A DNA stretch of 5,159 nucleotides from Candidatus Omnitrophota bacterium (lineage in GTDB: Bacteria > Omnitrophota > Gorgyraeia > Gygaellales > Profunditerraquicolaceae), in the NCBI GenBank assembly GCA_030018895.1, contig JASEHM010000082.1, positions 1-5,159 on the forward strand, in the 5' to 3' direction. Under the pieces are notes generated by a model. That model did not search any database, was not told the DNA's origin, and was given only the letters and a program-made list of their open reading frames with translations. Below, piece by piece: positions 1 to 5,159 of the stretch (position 1 is the stretch's first letter; each line of letters opens with the position of its first letter). Position numbers and translations under genes: made by a program.

Positions 1-176
1 ATAGAGATTGCTTCGCCCTGCACCATACGGTGTGGCTTTGGCTAAAGGAAGCCAAGCCACTGCCTTCTGGCTTGCAGGGCTCGCAATGACGGTGTTTTTG
101 TCATTATGGCACAGTCTGCTTGCGGCCTCGCTCGGAATGACACAAGTTAGCCTTGGCAATCTTCGCAACGACGAAC
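1..176. repeat. Composite dispersed palindromic repeat (GATTGCTTCGC / CTCGCAATGAC type)
   Basis: This gene-free stretch is built from nested inverted repeats. The outer arms are ATTGCTTCGCCCTGCA at 7-22 and TGCAGGGCTCGCAAT at 73-87. The inner arms are GTGGCTTTGGC at 32-42 and GCCAAGCCAC at 51-60, with one bulged T. A second weaker palindrome joins TGTCATT at 99-105 to AATGACA at 136-142. Three degenerate copies of one 10-mer recur: TCGCAATGAC (81-90), TCGGAATGAC (132-141) and TCGCAACGAC (163-172). Such 'GATTGCTTCG...CGCAATGAC' palindromes are familiar intergenic repeats in many bacterial genomes. An open frame at 8-211 is a by-product of the repeat and overlaps the true gene start. The block probably begins before the window. 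Confidence 0.75.
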
Positions 177-185
177 GATTAAAAT

Positions 186-1895
186 ATGGTTTCTTTAAAA
201 AGACAACTTGAAGAATTATTAATCAATAATAAGGTTATCACGCAGGAACAGCTTAATAAGGCATTAGAGATTCAGAAGGAAAAGTCCGGAAGGCTTAGCA
301 GTATACTTATAGAGCAAAAGTTTATTAAGGAAGAGATTCTTATCTCAATTTTAATCAAAGGCTTAGGCCTGCCTTTGATTGACCTTAAACGTCTCAAAAT
401 AGATCCTGATACAGCAGGGATCATTCCTGTTAATGTCGCCCGTCATTATCAGATAATCGCCGTATCAAAGATAGGGGATATGGTTACTTTGGCCATGGTT
501 GATCCTTTAAATATATTTGCTATTGACGATGTTAGCGCGCTTACAGGATATAAGATAAATCCGATTATTTCAACAAGTAATGACATAACGCAGGCTATAG
601 AGGCGTCTTATCCGGATTTAACCAAAAATATAGTTGAAGATCTGGTAAAGGAACTCAAATCCTCGTCAATAGAGCTTATTGATGAGAAGAAAGAGGTGGC
701 CTTAAGTGATAATGAATTATTCCGTATAAGCCGCGAACCTTTGGCAATCAAAGTTACTAATATGCTTCTTGAAGACGCAGTAGAGATAAAATCATCCGAC
801 ATCCTTATTGAACCCTTTAGCGACAGCCTGCGCCTGCGTTTTCGTATTGATGGAATCCTTAAAGAGCAAAAGGCTTTGCCTAAAAGCATACATCCTTCTA
901 TTGTGTCTCGTATAAAAATAATCTCTGATTTGAATATTGCCGAACACAGGCTTCCTCAGGACGGCCGTTTTAAGGCCAAAATTGCAGGAAAAGAGGTAGA
1001 TTTTCGTGTTTCAATTATCCCTTCCAGTTTTGGAGAGAAGGTTGCTATCCGTATATTAGATAAATCCCAGGCCCAGCTGGATATAGAGAAATTAGGATTT
1101 AACGAAGAGATTATCTCAACCTTAAAAAAAGTCTCAAAACTTCCACATGGCATGATGCTTGTCTGCGGCCCAACAGGCTGCGGCAAGACCACTACCCTTT
1201 ATTCAATTTTGAAATTTATAGACAGTCCGGATAAAAACATTGTGACTGTTGAGGATCCTTTAGAGTATCAGTTAGAAGGGATAAACCAGGTAGCTGCAAG
1301 GCCGGATATCGGCCTTACCTTTGCTTCGGCGCTGCGTTCAATTTTGAGGCAGGACCCTAATATTATAATGATTGGTGAAATCCGTGATTACGAAACTGTT
1401 GATATTGCCATCAAGAGCGCCTTAACCGGACACTTGGTTCTTTCCACCTTGCACGCAACCACAGCGCCTGGTTCGATTGTGCGTTTAGTCAATATGGGGG
1501 TAGAGCCGTATCTGATCAACGCTTCCTTAATTTGCGTGTTGGCGCAGCGGCTGGTGCGTAAAATCTGCAACCATTGTAAAGAGGAGTACACTATAAAGAA
1601 GGATATAATTGAAAGCCTGAAATTAAACCTTGGGGATATTAAGCCGGTATTTTTCCGGGGAAAAGGGTGTTCCCGTTGTTTAGATACCGGTTATAGCGGA
1701 AGGGTTGGTATTGCTGAGGTTTTATTATTATCTCCGGCTATTAGGGAATTAATTCTAAACCGTGCCCAAGAGCATCTTGTTCGGCAAGAGGGCCGTAAGC
1801 AAGGCATGAAGACGTTAAGGGAGGACGGCCTAAGAGCAGCATTAGAAGGTATAACTACATTAGAAGAGGTTCTGCGCGTAAGCGCGTCCGACTAA
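186..1895 (+). CDS. PilB/GspE-family type IV pilus / type II secretion assembly ATPase (first paralogue)
   Basis: This is a cytoplasmic hexameric ATPase of the type that powers pilus or pseudopilus assembly from the inner-membrane platform. Residues 7-59 form an MshEN/T2SSE_N-type domain of two 24-residue motifs separated by five residues. The conserved Arg/Gly positions are mostly replaced (Q7, E9, K16, S38, K45), with R36 and Q30 kept. The N2 domain starts near residue 183 and carries RFRIDG and HRLPQDGRFK. The ATPase core has Walker A GPTGCGKT at 328-335 (Cys332 where Ser is usual), an Asp box VTVEDPLEY, Walker B IIMIGEIRD at 393-401 with E398, and a His box with H416 and H423. A zinc-type tetracysteine lies at C461/C464 and C495/C498. 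The length is normal for the family, and the N-terminal domain separates it from PilT. The start is supported by residue-for-residue N-terminal alignment with the second paralogue; no clear ribosome binding site is visible. Whether it is PilB or GspE cannot be decided because no pilin, secretin or platform gene is in view. Confidence 0.95.
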   Translation: MVSLKRQLEELLINNKVITQEQLNKALEIQKEKSGRLSSILIEQKFIKEEILISILIKGLGLPLIDLKRLKIDPDTAGIIPVNVARHYQIIAVSKIGDMVTLAMVDPLNIFAIDDVSALTGYKINPIISTSNDITQAIEASYPDLTKNIVEDLVKELKSSSIELIDEKKEVALSDNELFRISREPLAIKVTNMLLEDAVEIKSSDILIEPFSDSLRLRFRIDGILKEQKALPKSIHPSIVSRIKIISDLNIAEHRLPQDGRFKAKIAGKEVDFRVSIIPSSFGEKVAIRILDKSQAQLDIEKLGFNEEIISTLKKVSKLPHGMMLVCGPTGCGKTTTLYSILKFIDSPDKNIVTVEDPLEYQLEGINQVAARPDIGLTFASALRSILRQDPNIIMIGEIRDYETVDIAIKSALTGHLVLSTLHATTAPGSIVRLVNMGVEPYLINASLICVLAQRLVRKICNHCKEEYTIKKDIIESLKLNLGDIKPVFFRGKGCSRCLDTGYSGRVGIAEVLLLSPAIRELILNRAQEHLVRQEGRKQGMKTLREDGLRAALEGITTLEEVLRVSASD

Positions 1896-2126
1896 CTATG
1901 TTGTTATGTCAAATAAACAAAGGTATGATACTTAACGCGAATAAACGCTTTAACGCGAATTTTAAGACGCGAAAGAACGCGATTAAAGAACGCGAATGAA
2001 CGCGAATTTATTGCGAATAAACGCGAATAAATCCAAAATTAGCGTTTATTCGTTTAAAATTAGCGTTTATTCGCGTTAAAGCGTTCGTTAGCGTTTTAGC
2101 AATCATTATTTAGTTGATAAAGCACT
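1896..2126. repeat. Intergenic block of ACGCGAAT-type repeats with opposed inverted copies
   Basis: The 231-bp spacer between the two ATPase genes holds no credible gene. From 1932 to about 2030 there are about eight degenerate forward units of the form ACGCGAATNAA. From about 2035 to 2100 the same motif appears inverted (AGCGTTTATTCGCGTT and variants). The best pair is a perfect 18-bp inverted repeat, TTAACGCGAATAAACGCT at 1932-1949 against 2062-2079, with 112 bp between the arms. A direct 18-bp duplication, AAAATTAGCGTTTATTCG, lies at 2035-2052 and 2056-2073 with a 21-bp period. The transcript could fold into a long branched hairpin. No U-tract follows it, so a terminator role is not supported. 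No convincing promoter was found. Confidence 0.8.
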
Positions 2127-3989
2127 ATGCCTACTCTCAAAGAAAATATAATTAAAATATTATTAGAGAGCAAAAAGATTACCAAGGAACAATTAGAGGA
2201 GGCAATAGGGCTTCAGAAACAAAAAGGCATTCCTCTTAAGAAAATATTAGTTAGCCAGGGTTTTATTTCTGAGGAGTTCCTGCTTTCCCTTTTATCGTCT
2301 CAACTCTATATTCCTATATTACACCTTAGCAAATACCGATTTGATTCAGAGATCATTAAATTAATTCCTGAACGCATAGCCAGGGAGTATAATCTGATCC
2401 CCCTTTCGCGTATGGCTGATAGTATTACTGTCGCTGTATCTGATCCGTTGAATATTTTTGCCTTAGATGATTTAAAGGTGTATACAAATTGTAATATTGA
2501 CATTGTTTTAAGCGTTGAAGGAGAGATAATCAATGCCATAAATGAACAGTATCAGCTAAAAACCCAACAGATGCAGCATTTTTTAGATGAGGAGGCAGAG
2601 CTTAAGACAGATTTAATATTGCAAGAAACAGGGTTGTTTAAACAGGAGGATATTAAGCTTAGCGCTGTTTTAGAAGAAAGCGGAAAAGCACCTACCGTTA
2701 AATTAGTTGATTTTATGCTTGCTGAGGCCTTAAAGAAAAGGGCCTCTGATATTCATCTTGAGCCTGAATTCGCTTGTCTGCGTATCCGTTATCGTATTGA
2801 CGGGGCATTGCAAGAGGTGTTTAAAATACCTAAGGCCAATCAAAATGCGGTTATTGCCAGGATTAAGATTATATCTGACCTAGATATTACTGAAACGCGT
2901 ATTCCCCAGGATGGCCGTTTTAAAGTAAGGTTTGAAGGCAAGGAGATAGATTTTCGCGTTTCAGCCCTGCCAATAAGTTTTGGCCAGAAATTTGTGCTGC
3001 GCGTACTTGATAAGGCAAACCTTTCAATTGGCTTGGATAAAATAGGTTTTTCCGAGGAGCCTTTGCGTATTTTAAAAGAGGCTATTGCTAAACCGTTTGG
3101 CATGATCTTAATCACCGGGCCAACCGGATCAGGCAAATCTACTACCTTGTATTCTGTCTTAAACCAATTAAATACTCCGGATAGGAATATTGTAACAATA
3201 GAAGACCCTGTAGAATATCAGCTTGACGGGATTACGCAGGTGCAGGTGAAACCTGAGATTAATCTTTCCTTTGCTTCGGGCCTGCGTTCAATCTTAAGGC
3301 AAAACCCGGATGTAATTATGATTGGAGAGATAAGGGATTCAGAGACCGCTGATATTGCCACTAAAAGCGCCTTAACCGGCCAGCTTGTGTTCTCAACATT
3401 GCATACCAATGATGCTATCTCAAGCATTACGCGGCTTATTGATATGGGCATTGAGCCTTTTTTAGTCGCCTCTAGCGTGATTATGCTTTGCGCCCAGAGG
3501 CTCTGCCGTAAAATTTGCCCTAAATGTAAGAAACCGGTTGAGATACCTCAAAGTACTCTAAAGAAGATTGGATTTATTGATGAGGCAAAATTTGTAACAG
3601 TTCAGCGTTCAGAAGTAAATCAGGGTGTCATTCCCGCGCAAACGGGAATCCAGAGAGAGTATGACAGAATGGATGCCCGTTTTCACGGGCATGACAAAAA
3701 CGGGAGGCGAGAACTTCCGGAAGCTGAACTGTTACCAAAATTTTATATTGCGCAAGGTTGTAAATATTGCAATAATACCGGTTTTTATGGCAGGATAGCG
3801 ATTCTTGAGACGGTTCTTATTGATGATAAAATACGGGAGATGATTATAGAAAAGAGCTCTTTGGACGAGATCAGAAAATACGCTTCCTTAGAATGCAATA
3901 TGAAGACATTAAGGGATGATGCGTATTTAAAGGTAAAAGAGGGATTAACCACATTAGAGGAAGCTGTCAGGATAACGACAGAAGAGTAG
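2127..3989 (+). CDS. PilB/GspE-family assembly ATPase (second paralogue) carrying an in-frame 50-residue repeat insertion
   Basis: This is a second full-length assembly ATPase, homologous throughout to the upstream gene. It has MshEN-like motifs at 7-30 and 36-59 (N7, I9, K16, P36 and K38 replace consensus Arg/Gly; G45, Q30 and Q59 are kept). The N2 domain starts near 188 with the canonical ASDIHLEP that the first paralogue has lost. Walker A is GPTGSGKS at 331-338, Walker B is VIMIGEIRD at 396-404 with E401, and the His box includes H426. The tetracysteine is C464/C467 and C545/C548. Residues 490-539 are encoded by a mobile palindromic element plus its target duplication, lying between the two Cys pairs. 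Without them the protein would be 570 residues, against 569 for its neighbour. The frame is open throughout, so I call it a gene, not a pseudogene. The start aligns with that of paralogue 1; the upstream sequence lacks a clear Shine-Dalgarno. The downstream gene follows after 7 bp, suggesting co-transcription. PilB versus GspE remains undecided. Confidence 0.95.
   Translation: MPTLKENIIKILLESKKITKEQLEEAIGLQKQKGIPLKKILVSQGFISEEFLLSLLSSQLYIPILHLSKYRFDSEIIKLIPERIAREYNLIPLSRMADSITVAVSDPLNIFALDDLKVYTNCNIDIVLSVEGEIINAINEQYQLKTQQMQHFLDEEAELKTDLILQETGLFKQEDIKLSAVLEESGKAPTVKLVDFMLAEALKKRASDIHLEPEFACLRIRYRIDGALQEVFKIPKANQNAVIARIKIISDLDITETRIPQDGRFKVRFEGKEIDFRVSALPISFGQKFVLRVLDKANLSIGLDKIGFSEEPLRILKEAIAKPFGMILITGPTGSGKSTTLYSVLNQLNTPDRNIVTIEDPVEYQLDGITQVQVKPEINLSFASGLRSILRQNPDVIMIGEIRDSETADIATKSALTGQLVFSTLHTNDAISSITRLIDMGIEPFLVASSVIMLCAQRLCRKICPKCKKPVEIPQSTLKKIGFIDEAKFVTVQRSEVNQGVIPAQTGIQREYDRMDARFHGHDKNGRRELPEAELLPKFYIAQGCKYCNNTGFYGRIAILETVLIDDKIREMIIEKSSLDEIRKYASLECNMKTLRDDAYLKVKEGLTTLEEAVRITTEE
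3586..3593. repeat. Left target-site duplication CAAAATTT
   Basis: This 8-bp sequence immediately precedes the left inverted repeat of the element and is repeated exactly after its right end. It belongs to the original ATPase gene. Deleting one copy together with the element restores an uninterrupted codon series reading EAKFYIAQGC. Confidence 0.85.
3630..3649. repeat. dRS3-like core hairpin ATTCCC-N8-GGGAAT
   Basis: A 7-bp perfect stem (ATTCCCG at 3630-3636, CGGGAAT at 3643-3649) encloses a 6-base loop. It matches the dRS3 pattern known from Neisseria, with exactly eight bases between ATTCCC and GGGAAT. In the ATPase frame it encodes part of VIPAQTGIQ. Similarity to dRS3 is by pattern only; relatedness is inference. 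Confidence 0.8.
3673..3692. repeat. Second internal hairpin of the element
   Basis: A perfect 8-bp stem (ATGCCCGT at 3673-3680, ACGGGCAT at 3685-3692) closes on the tetraloop TTTC. In the host frame it encodes part of MDARFHGHD. A 9-base piece of this arm and loop (CCCGTTTTC, 3676-3684) recurs at 5151-5159 in the second copy. Confidence 0.8.
3736..3743. repeat. Right target-site duplication CAAAATTT
   Basis: This is an exact copy of 3586-3593, directly abutting the right inverted repeat. Its codons contribute K538 and F539, duplicating the K and F before the insertion. Element (142 bp) plus this copy (8 bp) is 150 bp, a multiple of three, which is why the downstream Cys pair stays in frame. 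Confidence 0.85.
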
Positions 3990-3996
3990 GCTAAAT

Positions 3997-5067
3997 ATGA
4001 CTAAAGAGATAAGAATTCTATTAATTTGCGATGATGAAGAGATAACAAAATTCTTAAGGGAAAAACTTATAATTGAGAAAGGGTATTTTGTTTCCTTTGA
4101 ATCAAGCGGTTCATCTGGCATAGCCTCTCTCAGGCATAACACCTTTGATGCGGTAATTGCGAAGTGCCCTATGCGGGATTTAGATTCCGTTGAGATCGTC
4201 ACAGGCTTAAAAAAAATAGACCCCGATTGTGTAATTATTGCATTTGTTGAACAGGTTAATAATAAGATGCTGGGATATTTGTATACAGCAGGAATCTATG
4301 ATTTTATTACTCCACCTCTCAATATAGAAAAGTTGTCTTTTCTTGTTGAAAAAGGGGTTCAGCTGCATACGCTGGCTCAAGCAGCTAGAAAATTATCCCA
4401 AGGCCTAAAAGAGAGGAATGAGGCATTAGAGAAGCAAAATACGCTTCTGGCAAAAAGGATAGAGGATTCAACTAAGAATCTGACGCGGCTTTATGAGGAT
4501 TTGCGCCTGACTTATTTGCGCACAATTAAATCATTGGCGCAGGCAATTGAAGCCAGGGATAGTTATACGCGCAGTCATTCTGAAAGGGTTAGCAAATACG
4601 CAGCGCTTATAGCTAATGAGATGGGGCTCTCTGTCAAAGAAATAGAGATTATCAGGGAGGCCTGCGAACTTCATGACTTGGGCAAGATTGGAATCTCTGA
4701 CAATATTTTAGGTAAGCCTTCTGCCTTGACTCTTCCTGAATGGGAAGAGATAAAAAAGCATCCGGTAATCGGAGCTAAGATTTTAGAGCCTCTGATTTTT
4801 TTAAGCGATGTGGTGGATTTAGTCAGACAGCACCATGAACATTACGATGGCACAGGTTATCCTGATGGCCGCAGCGGTGAAGATATTCTTTTAGGCGCCA
4901 GGATAATCCATCTGGCTGATGCCTATGAGGCTATGTGTTCTCCTCGCGCCTACAGAGAGGAACCGTTTGTTAAAGAAAAGGCGGTCTTAGAGATTAAGAT
5001 AAATAGCGGCAGGCAATTTGATCCGAAGGTCGTAGAGGCATTTTTAAAGGTCGTGGATAAGTTTTAG
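3997..5067 (+). CDS. Pseudo-receiver / HD-GYP domain protein, probable cyclic-di-GMP phosphodiesterase
   Basis: The predicted protein is a soluble cytoplasmic hydrolase of cyclic-di-GMP. Residues 5-118 have a response-regulator receiver fold pattern with the acidic pair D12/D13. The phospho-acceptor Asp is replaced by Lys56 (AVIAKCPMRDLDSVE), the beta-4 Thr/Ser by Phe83, and the beta-5 Lys by Pro106 in YDFITPP, so phosphorylation in the usual way is unlikely. Residues about 124-180 are a charged, heptad-like coiled-coil linker. The HD-GYP domain, about 175-356, is intact: H194, H226-D227 in HDLGKIGI, H255, H279-H280-E281, D284 and G287-Y288-P289 in HHEHYDGTGYP, then D308 in ADAYEAM. There is no signal peptide or membrane segment. 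It starts 7 bp after the second ATPase stop, with a weak purine-rich GAAGAGTAGG at 3981-3990 upstream, so it is probably translated from the same message. Hydrolytic activity is inferred from the family; its input signal is unknown. Confidence 0.93.
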   Translation: MTKEIRILLICDDEEITKFLREKLIIEKGYFVSFESSGSSGIASLRHNTFDAVIAKCPMRDLDSVEIVTGLKKIDPDCVIIAFVEQVNNKMLGYLYTAGIYDFITPPLNIEKLSFLVEKGVQLHTLAQAARKLSQGLKERNEALEKQNTLLAKRIEDSTKNLTRLYEDLRLTYLRTIKSLAQAIEARDSYTRSHSERVSKYAALIANEMGLSVKEIEIIREACELHDLGKIGISDNILGKPSALTLPEWEEIKKHPVIGAKILEPLIFLSDVVDLVRQHHEHYDGTGYPDGRSGEDILLGARIIHLADAYEAMCSPRAYREEPFVKEKAVLEIKINSGRQFDPKVVEAFLKVVDKF

Positions 5068-5105
5068 AAACACGAATTATCACGAATAAAAAAACACGAA
5101 TTATC
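5068..5105. repeat. Short CACGAAT direct repeat downstream of the HD-GYP gene
   Basis: The 14-mer AAACACGAATTATC occurs at 5068-5081, right after the stop codon, and again at 5092-5105, right before the mobile element. A partial ACGAATA unit lies between them; the period is 24 bp. The unit resembles the ACGCGAAT units of the 1932-2100 block. No hairpin followed by a T-run was seen, so no terminator is called here. Confidence 0.7.
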
Positions 5106-5159
5106 GTAACAGTTCAGCGTTCAGAAGTAAATCAGGGTGTCATTCCCGCCCCCGTTTTC
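5106..5159 (+). mobile_element. Left part of a second copy of the palindromic element, cut by the window end
   Basis: Bases 5106-5149 are identical over 44 bp to the left end of the element inside the ATPase gene (3594-3637), starting at exactly the same GTAACAGTTCAGC terminus. After ATTCCCGC the sequences part: this copy continues CCCCGTTTTC, whose last nine bases match 3676-3684, so it may be an internally shortened or different-core member. This copy is intergenic. The right terminus lies outside the window. The sharp common left edge independently confirms the element boundary at 3594. Confidence 0.88.

Larger units (their letters stand above)
3594..3735 (+). mobile_element. MITE-like palindromic element inserted in frame in the second ATPase gene
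   Basis: The 142-bp element is bounded by perfect 13-bp terminal inverted repeats, GTAACAGTTCAGC at 3594-3606 and its complement at 3714-3735 (13 bp perfect at 3723-3735). With mismatches the match reaches 19 of 22 bp. An 8-bp direct repeat, CAAAATTT, abuts both ends (3586-3593 and 3736-3743), as expected for a transposition target duplication. The interior has two hairpins, one matching the neisserial dRS3 pattern ATTCCC-N8-GGGAAT. It encodes no transposase, so mobilisation would need an enzyme supplied elsewhere. Its translation includes GVIPAQTGIQ and MDARFHGHD, phrases typical of repeat-derived peptides in many bacterial proteins. A second copy's left end is at 5106. The exact boundary between inverted repeat and duplication has slight ambiguity because the flank is AT-rich and partly palindromic. 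Confidence 0.9.

Noticed and set aside
153..185. Promoter for the first ATPase (TTGGCA … TAAAAT)
   Set aside because: The spacing between the boxes is 21 bases, too long, and the putative -10 box abuts the ATG, leaving no room for a leader.
8..211. A 67-codon open frame on the + strand at the window start
   Set aside because: It is the translation of the palindromic repeat, has low-complexity repeat-type peptide content, and overlaps the well-supported ATPase start in another frame.
2011..2039. Promoter for the second ATPase (TTGCGA, 17 bases, CAAAAT)
   Set aside because: Both boxes match consensus poorly and fall inside the repeat block, where such matches are expected by chance.
1932..2079. 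Rho-independent terminator for the first ATPase gene
   Set aside because: The perfect arms are 112 bp apart, the stem is AT-rich, and no T-run follows the right arm.
1932..2100. CRISPR array
   Set aside because: The units are only about 8-12 bases, degenerate, present in both orientations and without uniform spacers.
2127..3989. Calling the second ATPase a pseudogene because of the insertion
   Set aside because: The insertion is exactly 50 codons with no stop. All catalytic motifs and both Cys pairs are in frame, and the C-terminal region aligns with the paralogue to the end.
186..3989. Identification of one ATPase as PilT (retraction motor)
   Set aside because: Both proteins carry the MshEN-type N-terminal domain and the tetracysteine zinc subdomain of assembly-type PilB/GspE proteins, which PilT lacks.

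Overview
The window is a chromosomal segment from a bacterium with a Gram-negative-type type IV pilus or type II secretion machinery. It holds three genes, all on the + strand, separated and in one case interrupted by small palindromic repeats. Base composition is moderately AT-rich, and none of the three starts has a strong Shine-Dalgarno sequence. Paired PilB/GspE ATPases, an HD-GYP protein and dense small repeats would fit an uncultured lineage such as Omnitrophota or a deltaproteobacterium-like group. That placement is a guess from style, not from a marker gene.

Layout. Positions 1-176 are gene-free composite palindromic repeat (GATTGCTTCGC...CTCGCAATGAC type) running almost to the first start codon. 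Positions 186-1895 encode a full-length 569-residue PilB/GspE-family assembly ATPase. Positions 1896-2126 are a spacer filled with degenerate ACGCGAAT units facing inverted copies, including a perfect 18-bp inverted repeat. Positions 2127-3989 encode a second PilB/GspE paralogue of 620 residues. Seven bases later, 3997-5067 encodes a 356-residue protein with a degenerate receiver domain, a coiled-coil linker and an intact HD-GYP (cyclic-di-GMP phosphodiesterase) domain. After its stop come a short CACGAAT repeat and the left end of a mobile palindromic element that runs off the window.

The most striking feature is inside the second ATPase. A 142-bp MITE-like element (3594-3735) with 13-bp perfect terminal inverted repeats is flanked by an 8-bp direct repeat, CAAAATTT. 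Element plus duplication is 150 bp, or 50 codons, and the one reading frame used is open. The insert lies in the loop between the two CxxC pairs of the zinc-binding subdomain. Removing it gives a 570-residue protein, matching the 569-residue neighbour. The same left end, identical over 44 bp, recurs at 5106-5149, which confirms a repeat family.

Functionally, the ATPases would power pilus or pseudopilus assembly at the inner membrane, and the HD-GYP protein would lower cyclic-di-GMP. Both ATPases keep MshEN-type N-terminal domains, the kind that binds cyclic-di-GMP in some relatives, but the key Arg/Gly positions are largely lost. A direct regulatory link is therefore only a hypothesis. I see no wholly new multi-gene system. 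The novelty lies in the domesticated-looking in-frame element and the pseudo-receiver.
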